From: Caprella mutica
Taxonomy: Eukaryota > Arthropoda > Malacostraca > Amphipoda > Caprellidae
Reading direction: 5' to 3'
Assembly (NCBI GenBank): GCA_947561585.1
Contig: CANNZV010002536.1
Span: 47,250 to 111,249, forward strand
Length of the DNA: 64,000 bases
Of the stretch, positions 1-12,410 are shown in pieces. Under the pieces are notes generated by a model. The model saw nothing but the letters and a program-made list of their open reading frames with translations, had not been told where the DNA came from and searched no databases. Both the position numbers and the translations under genes were made by a program. Numbering within the stretch: position 1 is the first letter of the stretch; each line of letters opens with the position of its first letter.

Positions 1-1760
1 AGGAAATTTTTAACATTTTCTGTGCGAACAATCCTTAATTTCCTCCTATATTTACATATATTTTACTGAGAACAGAAGCCAAAATAGAGGATTTCTTGGA
101 GAACACTGCAGTCTGGCCAACAAGTTGGTAGAATTTATCATGAAATACAGTCTGGACTAAATCTATATTTTGGCCAGTCTGCAAAGTGGTGCAAAGCTTG
201 TCCATGTTGGCGTTGCTGAAGATCTTTGGAGACATATTTTGAGAGAAAATATATCTTTGTAAGACGCTAAGATCTTAGAGACACTTTCCTAGTTAATTCC
301 TATGTTTACACATTTATTGAAAATATTTTACAGAATTCTGGTCATTATTTTGGAGATAATTGGAGCCTTGGAGAGACAAATTCAGAGTTAATGAGCCATA
401 CTATTTTAGTCTCAGACTTTGTCACTCTATTCTGCCAAAGTCAGTAGATTTTTAGCTATTTATTTCTATGTTACCATTAATTTTCGGTAGATAAATTGGG
501 GAAATGTTGGTGGATCAGCCAAATTACTCGATATTTATGGTGAATTTTTCAGCTTTTTGAAAAAGTCAGTGGGATTTTGTGCTCCAAATACAGACTGAGA
601 ACATTGCAAAGACACAGTCAGTTAGTCTTAGTCTGCAAAATGAGGGACATATTCAACATTTTCTGTGTAAACTATCTCTAATTTTTCCAATATTTAGGTA
701 CACTGGTACATGTTTTTTTTACAGAGAACAGAAGCCAAAATTATGTTAAATAGAGTATTTTCTTGGAGAACACTTCACCATTTTTGAATTTGGTACAATT
801 ACATCATTTACATGTATTTTATTGAGAAATTGAGAACAGAAGATAAAATTATCAAAATCTAAGATGATTTGAAGAACACTTTAATAGTTGATTATTTCCA
901 CATTCTGGCAAAATATTAATAACATAGTAGCATAATAACATTGGATGAAATTGGATATTTCTCACCATGAGCACCTGCAGGACTCTAAATTGTAATAAAC
1001 TCGCAGTTGGTCAGTCAAATGGCGAGAGATGGCATGCTTTATTATCCGATGTGGAAGATTCCTCCTACCAAACAAATTGATGATCTTACTCTCTTGTATA
1101 TGAATTTTATTGGCTATGATCTACAAATTTTCCTATTATTTTTTAATTTTATTTTCATCACTTTATGTGCAGTATATATTTCTTATTCAATTAAATTGTA
1201 CCAAATTGTTTTTAGAGGTCATATTTTTGCAAAGACACCTAAGTGAGTGATGGAATATGAACTTGCAGAATATTCAATCTTGATCATTTTTATTCTATGC
1301 GTGAACAATTTCAATTTCCTCTTATATTTACATGTTACTGAAACAGGGGGCAAATTAGAGTATTTTTGAAGAACACCTTAGCCTTGCCAGGTACCTCCAT
1401 AAAGGTTGGTCAGTATTCTGAGTAAAAATAGTGAAACCTAGTAAACTAGTGTGGTTAATGAACTCTTCACTCCATTTGTCTCTTCAGCTTCTTTCCTAAA
1501 GAGGCTTATATTCTTGTAATCATAGGAGATAATTAGATTTCTCCATTTGCTAGTTAAGGACTCAAAATAAGTGTTATTAATTTGACATCAAAAATGTGAG
1601 AGAAACCATGCTTTATTATCTGGAGGTTGGAAGATACGTGAATTAATATCAAAGTGTGAATAGAGTGGTCAGTTGCCTCTTTTTTTTCTAAATTTTTTTT
1701 AAGTAAAATATCCAGCTGGCAATTTTGGGGAGATGATATAATTTGTGCCATGTGAACAAC
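1..1760. repeat. Degenerate long-period repeat, no gene
   Basis: No convincing exon is visible here. Diverged copies of the same phrases recur about 640 bp apart: a T-rich run followed by GAGAACAGAAGCCAAAAT and TTGGAGAACACT occurs near 30-110, 666-780 and, more weakly, 1305-1375. A second phrase with CATGCTTTATTATC occurs near 1020-1070 and 1595-1640. The best explanation is an old large tandem repeat. A 79-codon hydrophobic ORF at 1007-1246 lies inside one repeat and is not believed. Confidence 0.5.
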
Positions 1761-2368
1761 AATTACAACATGTGTAAATTACTTCAATACTTTAAATAGT
1801 CAAACTCTGCACTTGGTAATACATAATCCATAATGACTTCTTCAATATTTTAAATTTGGTGAGCTGGGTTCAGCTAGCTTTGAGACTGATTCATTTTCTC
1901 GCTAGACTAGCTATTTTTCTGGCATTATCGGTCAGAAACATTATCTTGGTTCCAAATGAACTGGTCTCAAAGTTTGTTAATCCCAGTTTGTCTCATTCTA
2001 GAATTTAGATATTCAAAGAGAAATGTTGCTCTAAGTTGAAGTTTTCAACTTGAAAACACCATCATGCATAAATCATTTTAAGAAGTTTCTTGCCAATACT
2101 GTGTATCTCATGCTTGAAATGGTTATATTTTTTCCATTTTATGTAGGTATAAATATTCAATGGAATTTAGTTTTGATATGTGTATGAAATGTTTTATAAC
2201 TTTTATTTATTGAGGTCAACTACCTGTAAATTGCATATACATACATATGTTCGTCTTTTCTATCCTATTAAATAGAAAAAATATGCTGACCTTTTTAAAT
2301 AATAAGCCTATTCATGTTACTTTCATTAAAATTATCTTTTTATTAACTTCTTTCAATTTCTCTTTTAG

Positions 2369-2418
2369 TTTGCGGCAAGACAAGTCATCGAGCTGGCTAG
2401 TTACGGCTTAACAGTGCA
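2369..2418 (+). other. Chk1: 5' UTR part of the first coding exon of Chk1
   Basis: A polypyrimidine tract ending in CTTTTAG at 2361-2368 looks like a 3' splice site, so the exon holding the start codon probably begins at 2369 with about 50 nt of 5' UTR. A further noncoding exon and the promoter would then lie upstream. I could not place them. Confidence 0.5.
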
Positions 2419-5400
2419 ATGTCTGCTGAATTAACAGAAAAGGAAAATGTTCAGCCAGCAGCAGGTAAACCTTACCTCTCTCTCTCTCTCCCTCTCTCCT
2501 GTGGCCATGTTGTAGTTTACATAAGTTGATATTCTCAATATTTCTCTGAAATTATTTAAAACTCTTCAATTAAACTAAGGTGTTCAAAATGCTGTCTCCA
2601 ATGTTCTCGAATTGAGTGATGTTCTTAGTTATATTAATAGCTAAATTCAGTAAAAAAATTACTAAATCAATGTAATTTTAGTTTCCTCCTCATAGACGGA
2701 TACCTCTTCCTCTATCTTTGAATACCCATCATTCTACAAATATAATGTTGTCATATGCCATTTAAATCAGCATCATCTTGGCTACCAATTATAATGAATT
2801 ATTGGTAGATTCCACAAGGTTCATATACTTGTATATGAAAAAATTATATAATAGTGATTATTTATTTAATTCTTGAATTTCCATGCATATAATAATGATA
2901 CTTGTTTTTTCTTATATGACTGAAGATGTGAAACTGACTGATAATTTGTAACTTACCCTAGTCATTATACTTTCAGGCAGAGAGTCTGGCAAGTTTGTTG
3001 ACCCTAATGCCCCTGAGTTTGTGGAGGGATGGAGCATGGTGCAGACACTGGGGGAGGGAGCCTTTGGAGAGTGAGTCGACCTGCTCTCTTCCTATTCTAC
3101 TTCTTCTCCTATGCCTTTTGTATTCATTCCCCTTTATAGCTGATTCTAATGCTCTATTCTTTGTTTACAGGGTGAAACTGCTGATCAACAGTGGTAATGG
3201 GGAGGCTGTTGCCCTCAAGATGGTTGATCTCAGTCGGCACCCTGATGCTGAAAATACAGTACAGAAGGAGATGCTCCTCCACAAGATGCTAAAACACCCA
3301 AATGTCATCAAACTCTTTGGTGAGGCTTGCTTCTTTGGAGTAACCAGTCTGCAGAATGTGGGGGATAATTTGGGATATTCTATACAAACAATATTCAATT
3401 GATTACTATATTTACATTAATTTTACTGTGATAGATCTCTATGAACACTCTTAGTTTATGCAGTCTGGTAACAAGCAATGGGTAAAAATGTGTTCAAACT
3501 TTCTAATTTCTCTCATTGACTATGGCATCTCTTTAATTTGTGTTTTGTTTTAGGTTTTCGCAGAGAGGAGTCCATGCAGTACTTTTTCCTTGAGTACGCA
3601 GTGGGTGGAGAACTGTTTGACAGGATAGAGCCTGACAGTGGCATGCCTCCCTCTCAGGCTAAGAAATACTTCAGAGAAATTATTGCTGGAGTGGTGAGTT
3701 GTCAAGATTTAAACCTTGCTAGTAATAGTTAATTAGAAATGTTACTTGTAATGCCTGTGACGTTACTTCCATCTGTGTATCATTTAATGACTAGCTAAAT
3801 GGCAATCACAGCGATGACTCCTCTTCAGCTACACTTCTTCATCTGTAAGAGTGTTGGTGTCTTTGGTCTAAACAGGATGCATGTGGTCTTATCATGCTCT
3901 TGCTAGACCAAATACATCACTGCTCTTCCCATCTACTTGTTCAAGATGCAGTCAGGTCTCAGGAGCAACCTGGCAGATACTTAGCATGAAGAAAATGGAG
4001 TTACCTATGAGAACTTCTCATATATCACTCATCTTATAAACACATTTAGCAACTAACAAGATAAACAAGGCTTTAGTGGATAGCTTTCATTTGGAAAGGG
4101 GCTTTAGAAACTTATTCTCAAAATTGTCCACCAACCTGTAACAAAGTTTGTATGTTTTCAGAGCTACCTGCACTCCAAGGGCGTGACTCACAGGGACATC
4201 AAGCCTGAGAATCTTCTGCTTGATGCCAATGACACTCTGAAGATATCAGACTTTGGCATGGCCACCCTCTTCAGGCACCAGGGACGGGAGAGGCTGCTCA
4301 ATAGGCGCTGTGGTACCAGGCCTTACATGTCTCCTGAGGTCATGAATGGGGAGGACTACTACGCTCAGCCAGCTGATGTCTGGTCATGCGGTATAGTGCT
4401 CGTTGCTATGCTTGCTGGAGGTGAGTTTCTTTAGTTTTTTATTCTGGGTCATTTTGTGGTGCCTATTTGCCTCAGCTATTTTGCTACTTTGAGATGATTA
4501 TATAGACTTTTTTCTTCTGACCGAAAATGTGGAACAGTCTGATATCTTGGTACTTACTACTTCATAAATATTTAGACATATGAGAGTGGTATGAGCTCCC
4601 CTTTGAGTAAGAGGAAGGAAAGATGGTCTCCAGTCTACCTTACCATCGAGTTGCCTCATTCACTGACTTTGGTGATCTAGCTGTGCGTGACTACTATCTC
4701 ACAGTATGGTCACTCAAAGCAGTGCGTGATGGTCCAAACTACACACCTGATGGTCCAAACTACACACCTGATGGTCCAAACTACACACCTGATGGAGAAT
4801 CACTTGCCTTGGAGATGGATGTCTGCCTCACTGTGTCTCTAGACTCTCTACTTCCAGTCAGAGCTGTAAGGCTTGATGAGACTATTCAACAAACATTCCT
4901 CATTTTTCATTATTTTCTAATTTTACTCTTCATACAATTAAGGTATATCTTAAGTAGCCAAGTCTAGGATTCTCTGAACAAATGTTTATATTTTTTAAAT
5001 TATATGAAATTATTTTTTTACTACTAGTTACCAGGCAGCTACGAATTGTCGGTTGGTTTCAGATCATCAGTCATATAAGAGAAAAAAACTATATAATAAT
5101 AATAATTTTTTCAATTAGTATCCATATTCATGAAAGTTAAATAATAATGTAATATTTTTCTTATATGACCAAAGATGTGAAACTGACCAACAATTTGTAA
5201 CTCAACCCTACCAGGCATTTAAATTGTTTAGCATGCAAACTCACCTTTGGCTATCTGTTCAGAGTTACCATGGGATGCCCCCTGCCTCTCCACCAAGGAG
5301 TACACACAGTGGATACGAAAGGACTCCTCTGCCTTCAAGTACTCCCCCTGGCCTAAGATCAACGCAGTGAGTCTGTCCTTCCTCAGACAGATCCTCAGGT

Positions 5401-8400
5401 CAGACCCCTCCAGGAGACTGACCATAGAGGCTATCAGGGACCACGCCTGGTTCAAGACCAGTGAGCCTGAGGTGCTCTATGATGAAAAGGATCTTGTGGC
5501 AGGTATGACTAATTATATTGTAATGAGTTAAATTTGATAGCTTCTTTATTTTTGCTACAAGCTATTGGGTAGCTAAATACTAAATGTAAAGGTGAAGTCA
5601 TGATGTTATTGAAATTTTACTTATTTAATCTTAATTAAACCTTGATAAGGCATTCGTTACATGTTGATAATTAGCTATTCGTTGGGTATTTTCGTTTTAG
5701 GAATTTTTTAAGTTCTCAAGTTATTTTTCAGTTCTTATATGTAAATTGTTTAGAAAATAAATGATCCGCGTGCAATAGAAATAGTTATCAATTACTTATC
5801 AAAGCATCATTGTGTCCAAATAGAGATGCTTCTGATGTAGGGTTAGTCTCGAGTTATCGGACGGTTTCACATTTTTGATCATGTGAAACTGTATCGTAAA
5901 TTTGAAACTATGCGATAACTCGTAACTTGCCCAATGTGCACTACATTCCATATTTCTGTTAGTTTTGTTTAGTGTAGTTTCTTAGATATCGCTAAAATGA
6001 ATTACTTTACTTAGTACATTTATTAACAGTTGTTCCATGGGTACTTGGTAATAGAGAACCAATTTGATTGAAAGGGATTTGTGTGAATGAAGAACATAGC
6101 ATGCGTGTAAATTTGTACAAATTTAGTGCTTTGAATGGAATATTGTTTGAATATAAATGTTATAAATATTTATTGTTATACAAGGAATATGTTTATTGTG
6201 ATATTTAACTTATATCATTAGTTATTGATTTTCTTTAAAATTTAATTAATGAATTCCTGATCACCATTGTTATACTTCATGCCATGAACTTTATGTCAAA
6301 TATAAAGCGATATCCTGTGTGTTTCTACTGCCTGTAACTGGTGATGAGAATACCACTGCTGCTCAGTGTGTCAGGTACATTGATGTCTATGCAAGATGTT
6401 GTGCAGAGCGTTCGTGTACCTTTCACACTGGGTAGAAATGCTCCAACACTCAGCCGATCAGTCGAATGAAAGAAAAGAAGATCCCATGGAGAAGTTGGTA
6501 GAAACCCTCTGAATGTGTCATTGGTTCTTCTTTGTTGAACATGCTTTCTGTGGCTGTGTGTCCATAAAGCTAGTTTACCAAAGTAAAACTGGTGATCTCT
6601 ACAACGGTCTGGTGATCTCTACAACGGTCTGGTGATCTCTACAACGGTCTGGTGATCTCTACAACGGTCTGGTGATCTCTACAACGGTCTGGTGATCTCT
6701 ACAACGGTCTGGTGATCTCTACAACGGTCTGGTGATCTCTACAACGGTCTGGTGATCTCTACAATGGTCTGGTGATCTCTACAATGGTCTGGTGATCTCT
6801 ACAATGGTCTGGTGATCTCTACTACGGTATGGTGAGATCTGCTGCTGGCTGGTGATCTCTGCTGCTGGCTGGTGATCTCTGCTGCTGTCTGGTGATCTCT
6901 GCTGCTGTCTGGTGATCTCTGCTGCTGTCTGGTGATCTCTACTACGGTATGGTGATCTCTACTACGGTATGGTGATCTCTACTACGGTATGGTGATCTCT
7001 ACTACGGTATGGTGATCTCTACTACGGTATGGTGATCTCTGCTGCTGGCTGGTGATCTAAATCATTTCTAAGAAAGTTCTCCTTTAACCTGGTGGTGTTG
7101 CGTACTTTGGTGATCTAGCTGCATGAGGGTCTTTCTTTCAGGCAGTTAACTTACCAATGAACGCAATTCTCACTACACTCTCCACATCTCCAGAATCACA
7201 AGCTGTTAAAATGTGAAGAAACTCCCAACAATACAACATAATCGTATCTATTATTTCTATAGTAGCTAACTAGCTATATACAGTTATTGTGGATATGTAA
7301 TTTTTTCAGTTTACGAATGTTCTCTTTTCAAAAAGAAATTTTACTAACTATAATGCTTGTAGATATTCTAAAATTAGTCCAAATTTGTAAGGTACTATCT
7401 TATTAATTATAAAGAGTTTAATAGTGAAGTACATACAATAACCTCTATGTTCAATTTTATTTAAATAATTATTTTAATTGGTATCTGTCAGGTCCCACGG
7501 TTCCCCCTCCAGTCAAGAAAAGGCAAGTTAGCGACGTGTCTGATGAGCCCTCACCTTCTCTGGTGCCCCTCAAGAGAATAAGAGGGGAACTACAGCAAGA
7601 AGAAGAACCTTCCAACCAGAGGTGAGTGAACTGGTTGGTGATTAGTGAACCAGCAGGTGACCAAATGCCTGAAAAATGGCCGATGTAACGAGTACCGATA
7701 GTATCGGTTCAGACCTAACTAGTAGGCAAGCATTTACTTCTAATATCTCGAATTGAAGGTTGAAAGAACATGAAAGCTATCTGTATCTCCTATTCTAATT
7801 CGTGTGCCTCTTTTCCTCCAGGTTGGCATGCAGTCAACCCTCCATGTACTCCTCCAACCTCCTGAAGGGTAGCCTCCCTAGCAGCGATATAGACTTTGAC
7901 ACTGAGAAGATATCCTTCTCCCAACCTGCTAACTCTGACCAGATGTTCCTTGCTGAAACCTTTGGGGATAACAGTCTCAACCCTCTGCAGGTAAGAGTAC
8001 TTGGATCTATATTACCGTAAGAAGGATAGACGCCATTCTAACAGCACTGCAATCTCTCATTTTAAATCTTTTAGATGTTGTTTATGGTCATCCATCCTCT
8101 ATCTTCTTGAAGTTTTTAATTCTTCATTACCTTTGTATGGCAATCCAGGTGTCAAAACCTGGTTCCAGACCATTTCACGTGTATGAATAGCTAATAACCA
8201 ATTATTCTTTTTTTTCACTTTTCTAACCTATTTTTTCGTTACAGAAACTAGTGAAGCGTATGACACGTATAGTTGTTCGCACTATCATCACAGAGACGGT
8301 GACGGAGCTGAACACCCTCTTCACCACCCTCCTTTACACAACCTCCATAGTCTCTTCCAACCAGAACACAGTCCTGGTAAGTACTCCATATGTCTCACAC

Positions 8401-8992
8401 CACAAGGAACGGACATTGCAAATGGCCATTTCTTAGATTTAATATTAGAATTTACTAAAAGGCTGTCAAAATGACTGCTTTTTACTTTTCGAACATTCGT
8501 ATCTCATATATTCAAGTATATACCAAAAATAATTTTAGAAGATAAAAATGTTTGAGAAATATAAAGCAGTCAAAGTGACTTCTTGTCACACATTTCATCA
8601 ATTTCTGTTAATAAATAGCTAATTGATTGTCTGGAATATCATAATTATTTAATGTTTCAAACTTGAAATTTTCAACTAATACCTAATTGTAAGAGAGACT
8701 ATTTCAATTTTCGTTTAGTGAAGCTACGGAAATTTGTCAGTAGAATAACTCCTCCCTTCATAATTTAATTATTCCCTCATTTCAGCTGACTGTGAGTACA
8801 GTGGACAGACGTGGCACCCCCCTGGTGATGAAGGCCTCCCTCTACAACATGGGTAAGAATGTCCTGGTAGACTTCAGACTCTCCAAAGGCTGCGGCATAG
8901 ACTTCAAAAGAGAGTTCGTCAAGATTAAGAACGGACTGTCGCACATCACGGTTGCAGGCGCCGAGAACTGGAAAGATTACCTCGCCAGCTAA
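2419..8992 (+). CDS. Chk1: Checkpoint kinase 1 (Ser/Thr protein kinase), 10 coding exons
   Basis: Chk1 is the effector kinase that ATR activates at stalled forks and DNA damage; it restrains CDC25 and CDK. Coding exons read 2419-2464, 2977-3070, 3171-3319, 3554-3693, 4162-4420, 5263-5502, 7492-7621, 7822-7990, 8245-8376 and 8786-8992. All introns are GT-AG with phases that agree, giving 521 residues (human CHK1 has 476). Visible motifs are the glycine loop GEGAFGEV (41-48), ATP lysine K63, helix-C E80, HRD with D155, DFG with D173, and [10 protein letters not shown] (193-202). The kinase domain spans about 34-293. A low-complexity linker follows with SQ sites, including the conserved ISFSQP. 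The C-terminal KA1-like domain begins near LVKRMTR (about 411) and includes [10 protein letters not shown] 33-residue extension precedes the point where human CHK1 begins and carries a KEN motif (8-10). Family assignment is secure; exon ends are read by eye. Confidence 0.96.
2836..2961. mobile_element. Decayed copy of the long-inverted-end MITE family (family M1)
   Basis: The right end is clear, with CTTATATGACTGAAGATGTG and then GAAACTGACTGATAATTTG and TAACTTACCCTA. The left half is too worn to define. It matches the right ends at 5038-5208 and 60951-61171 and lies in Chk1 intron 1, ending about 16 bp before exon 2. Confidence 0.6.
4728..4790 (+). repeat. 21-bp tandem repeat, 3 copies
   Basis: Three perfect head-to-tail copies of a 21-bp unit beginning GATGGTCCAAACTACACACC lie in Chk1 intron 5. 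The period is a multiple of three, so an intronic ORF at 4623-4967 runs through it. That ORF crosses no splice signal of the gene and is not coding. Confidence 0.9.
5038..5208. mobile_element. MITE, family M1, with target duplication
   Basis: The left end GCTACGAATTGTCGGTTGG continues into a CAGTCATATAAGAGAAAAAA tract. The right end is its inverted partner: CTTATATGACCAAAGATGTG, then ACCAACAATTTGTAACTCAA. The 9-bp direct repeat TACCAGGCA flanks it at 5029-5037 and 5209-5217. It sits in Chk1 intron 5, about 50 bp before the acceptor of exon 6. Related copies lie at 2836, 5840, 60951 and 63034. No coding capacity. Confidence 0.8.
5840..5942. mobile_element. Short palindromic member of MITE family M1
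   Basis: CGAGTTATCGGACGGTTTCA at the left pairs with CTATGCGATAACTCGTAAC at the right, making a foldable unit of about 100 bp in Chk1 intron 6. It keeps the ends of the family but almost none of the T-rich middle. Confidence 0.65.
6589..7058 (+). repeat. 20-bp minisatellite, about 23 copies, in Chk1 intron 6
   Basis: The unit is CTGGTGATCTCTACAACGGT. Variants fall in blocks: ACAACGG first, then ACAATGG, then GCTGCTGG/GCTGCTGT, then ACTACGGTA, and a final GCTGCTGG. CTGGTGATCTC is constant. The block arrangement suggests local amplification of variants. Confidence 0.95.
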
Positions 8993-9865
8993 ATAGGCAA
9001 CTTCATAAGTAATTTTAATGTACATCTTCTGTCCTAATCATTAGAATTTATGATGAAAGAAAACCTTCACTGTTTTACCATCTCGTCTATTTTGTCAACT
9101 TTAAAATAGAGTAAGTAACCACAGTGCCTTTTCATTGTAGTTGGTTATTTTAAATAGGGAAATAATAACTAGGAAGACCAATGCTCAACCACATTCCTGA
9201 TAACATAGATTGACTTCTATAAACTCTAATTAGTCATTTTGTATTTGTTTGAAATGAGTCCGTTAAGGTAGACTTAAGGTTATATTAAGAATAATTTTAG
9301 TTGTCCACCGCAAACATTGGTTTTTGTGCTGCTTCCTCAAATCTGACTTCATTGACGATGATATCTTTTAATGTTAAAGTTTCAAAGTGAAATGTATTAT
9401 AAGCAGTATAACATTATTGTCATCAAGTTAGTTTTGTGGAAGCAGGCAGTCGATCTAGTCTTGTTTTGCGGTGTAGATGGTACAGTTAAATATACATTTA
9501 GGATAGAATTAAGTGATACAACTATTATACAGTTAGAATATAATTAGATGGTACAGTTGGAAAATGCAGCTAGGATACAGTTAGTGTTAGATATGCAGTT
9601 ATGATACAGTTGCCAGTTAGGGTCACAAACTAACAATGTTTTAACTTTATTTTCTATCGTAATCTCAAAGCCAGACTAATATGATTATTGTTGAAAGTAT
9701 TAACTATTCCAATATCTATTCGAATAGTATCTACAGTATTTGAAATGTGAAATATTTTGACTGATTTTTCTGTATATAGCAATAATTAAAACGTGTGGAG
9801 TATCTAAAGTCGAAGCAATATTAAAGTCAAAGCTTCTATCAAACATTGCTCAGTCATTTCATTAT
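8993..9865. other. Chk1 3' flank, no gene seen
   Basis: This stretch should contain the Chk1 3' UTR and the intergenic start. No AATAAA appears close to the stop codon; the first clear one is at 10186-10191, beyond a transposon copy. The short stretch 9478-9610 repeats the phrase ATACAGTTA loosely. Confidence 0.4.
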
Positions 9866-10028
9866 TAGGGTTGTGACAATATGTTCTGGAAATCATAGTT
9901 GATGTTATAGACAGATAATTATACAGTATAGAATGTTTCTAGACTAGCGGTATATAGTATTTGATACCATTTCATTTCGTTTATGATCTTAATATATATG
10001 ATTTCAAAAGCATATTGTCACAACCCTA
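9866..10028. mobile_element. hAT-like MITE, copy a
   Basis: The ends are TAGGGTTGTGACAAT and its inverse ATTGTCACAACCCTA. Eight-base flanks TTCATTAT (9858-9865) and GTCATTAT (10029-10036) match at 7 of 8 positions, as expected for a hAT-type target duplication. It is 163 bp long and noncoding. Confidence 0.8.
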
Positions 10029-10283
10029 GTCATTATTATTAGCTATAAGTACATACTAGTTTGTTTTAAGGACTGGGATGTGTTAATCTCAATACGTTTA
10101 ACTCTTTAATTTTACTTTCCATAGATGTACCTGAGGTTGAAAGTCTGCTTGTAAATTTTCTATCATTTCTATTAAGTTTTTATATAATAAATAATATCCT
10201 TCCATATCTCCTGATTTTCCCCTTTCAGCTAATTTAATCTATATTGTCAGAATTTGTAATTAAATTCAATAGCTATTAGGTAC

Positions 10284-10382
10284 TTTAACCTATGCATGAA
10301 GGGTGTCCTTATTTTGGGACAGCAATCTGTAGATGTGGCACATCAGCAAAATTAAAGTTGAGCAACAGTGTACGGGTTAAAG
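10284..10382. mobile_element. Small dispersed repeat with short inverted ends (family M2), copy 1
   Basis: The segment runs from TTTAACCTATGCATG to GTACGGGTTAAA. The interior, including CCTTATTTTGGGACAGCAAT and CTGTAGATGTGGCACATCAG, recurs almost unchanged at 40124-40218. The second copy has clearer ends, AACCCGTGCATGG and CCGTGTACGGGTT. Confidence 0.7.
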
Positions 10383-10849
10383 CTTAAAAACTATATTTAC
10401 TGGAATGATCAAATCAGTTGAAAAATAATATAACGAACTCTGACCAATTACAAACAAAATGTCTCCTATAAACAAAAAAAATGGATTTCGAGACAGGTTG
10501 TGAGAGAGTTTTGTGTTATCAGATACTGCTTCTTTTATTTGTCCACAGAATAGCTGAATCATGACTAGGGTTGTGACATTGCATATTTTGCATATGCTTT
10601 TCTAAAACGCATATGCTTATTTGATTTGCGTATGCATTTATCAACATGCATATGCATTTATTAACATGCATATGCAATTATAAATATGCATATGCATTTA
10701 CTAATTTGCATATATGCATTTAGCAATATGCATATGCATTTACCAATATGCAAATGCATTTACATATATGCATATGCATTTGCCAATTTGCATATGCATT
10801 TATAAGCATGCATATACTTTTATAAATATGCCCATCCTGCAGATGTCTG

Positions 10850-11275
10850 GTGAGTGGAAGAGAAGTAGGTGGTGTACATTGGGCCCCGAACTGTTGTAAT
10901 TTGTATTATGGATTATTATTTTAATAATATTTATCATTTTATAACGCTAATTGCAGTTTTAGAGGATGGTTATGCTCTTCAAGTAAGAGGTCTTTGATTT
11001 TTGTGTTTGGTAGGCTCGTAGGGTTCATTTTCTATCCCCTTTTCATTTTCCTCTTCCATCCGTAAGTGCAGCCACCGTTGTTTTGTGTCCCTTTTCATTA
11101 CTGCATTCACTGAGTAGCTTTTCTGTATCCATGAGCATTGTCACCGACAGTAGTAAGTGACTTTGTTCCATATAGAACCACTTTCCTTTCTGACTGCTTC
11201 TTCTAGTCCCTTGTATTTAATTTCCTTTTGATGTCAGCGATATGGCCTTTGGTTCAGAAGCAGACGTTAAACCCC
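10850..11275 (+). repeat. Dispersed repeat family D, copy 1
   Basis: This copy runs from GAGTGGAAGAGAAGTAGG to GCAGACGTTAAACCCCTACT. It recurs at 13370-13805 and, truncated on the left, at 48585-48945 and 53254-53425. All copies share the same right end while the left end varies, a pattern expected of retroposed (LINE/SINE-like) sequence. Confidence 0.7.
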
Positions 11276-11482
11276 TACTAAATTAACTATTAATATGAAT
11301 TTGCATATATTATGAATTATTATGCATTTAATAGTAATGTTCCAAATTTAAAATGTCAAGTATTTCAAAACACTTAAGTGTTTCAGAGAACGACACATTA
11401 TATTGTTGGCACTATAGGATACTATATTAGTGAAGTGAATTTTCATGGCTACCAGTTATTTAAGAACAGAAACTAAGAATCA

Positions 11483-12410
11483 CGGGAAACGGACTATTCC
11501 CAGCCGGACTATTCCCACGAAATTATATACCGAAGTCTGCCGTCTCAAATAACAGACCTTTTTTTTAATTTTTTTTTTCTTTTATATTATTGTCACATGG
11601 GAATAGGTTCCTGAAAATGGGTCACCACCAACTGTTTGAACCGAACCAGTTTTGTATTGGTTACTCCTCGATTATTAGTTTTCGTTGGAGAATTTTAGGG
11701 AAAATGTACAACAATATATATAAATCATTCTGAAACCTGACTACGCGAAAAGTCTTGATTTAAGGATTTCTACACTCTAACTTACTTAGGAGGTATTTTC
11801 ATAATAATGGCTAAACCATTGTAAGATTTTTAAGGTACAAATATTAAATATACATATAGATAAAAAATAAATATACGTATTAGATAAAGGACACTAGAAA
11901 ACAGGTCAATATTTAATGTAATAAAAATCTATAGTAGGTTTATTAATTATGAGGTTAATAAATTAATTTAAAAAAATAATAATAAAGTTTGTTAATGATC
12001 TGTAAAAGCATAAATTTGAACGAGAAGTTAATAGATCGCCATTTTATGTATAGCTGAAAAATAAAATAATAAATTCACGATATAGAAAACTACAGAGTTT
12101 AAATAACTGAACAAATCGAAACTGCTTAGAGTACCTTGCGACACTTGGTAACCCTTAGTATTGCAATAATGTTCGTACTTTGTTGCATCTCCTAATTATA
12201 TACGAAAATACGAAGGCACAGTCTTAAAATCGAACGAACATTATGGACACATAATTACGGGAATCAAATTCTGTTAATAAAGTGTGTTTTCTATCAATAA
12301 ATTAATTAATTAATTTTGTGTTTTATCAAAATCATACTTTAATAACCTAAATTACTGATATTTTATTCGGCGGGGAAAGGTCCTGACGGGGAATAGTCCG
12401 GCGGGGGAAA
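11483..12410. mobile_element. Possible nested element with GGACTATTCCC ends
   Basis: CGGGAAACGGACTATTCCC and GCCGGACTATTCCC at 11483-11518 are mirrored by GGGGAATAGTCCGGCGGGG near 12389-12408. The short GC-rich inverted ends enclose very AT-rich sequence. No target duplication was established. Confidence 0.45.

Noticed and set aside
1007..1246. 79-codon hydrophobic ORF that could be a membrane protein
   Set aside because: It lies inside a degenerate long-period repeat, starts at a non-ATG codon, and its relatives in the other repeats are not open.
4623..4967. 114-codon ORF in Chk1 intron 5
   Set aside because: It is kept open by a 21-bp tandem repeat; inserting it would disrupt the kinase domain between subdomains, and the flanking exons splice in frame without it.
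5840..5942. Palindrome that might be a transcription terminator or small RNA hairpin in Chk1 intron 6
   Set aside because: Its ends match the M1 MITE family, so a transposon remnant is the simpler explanation.
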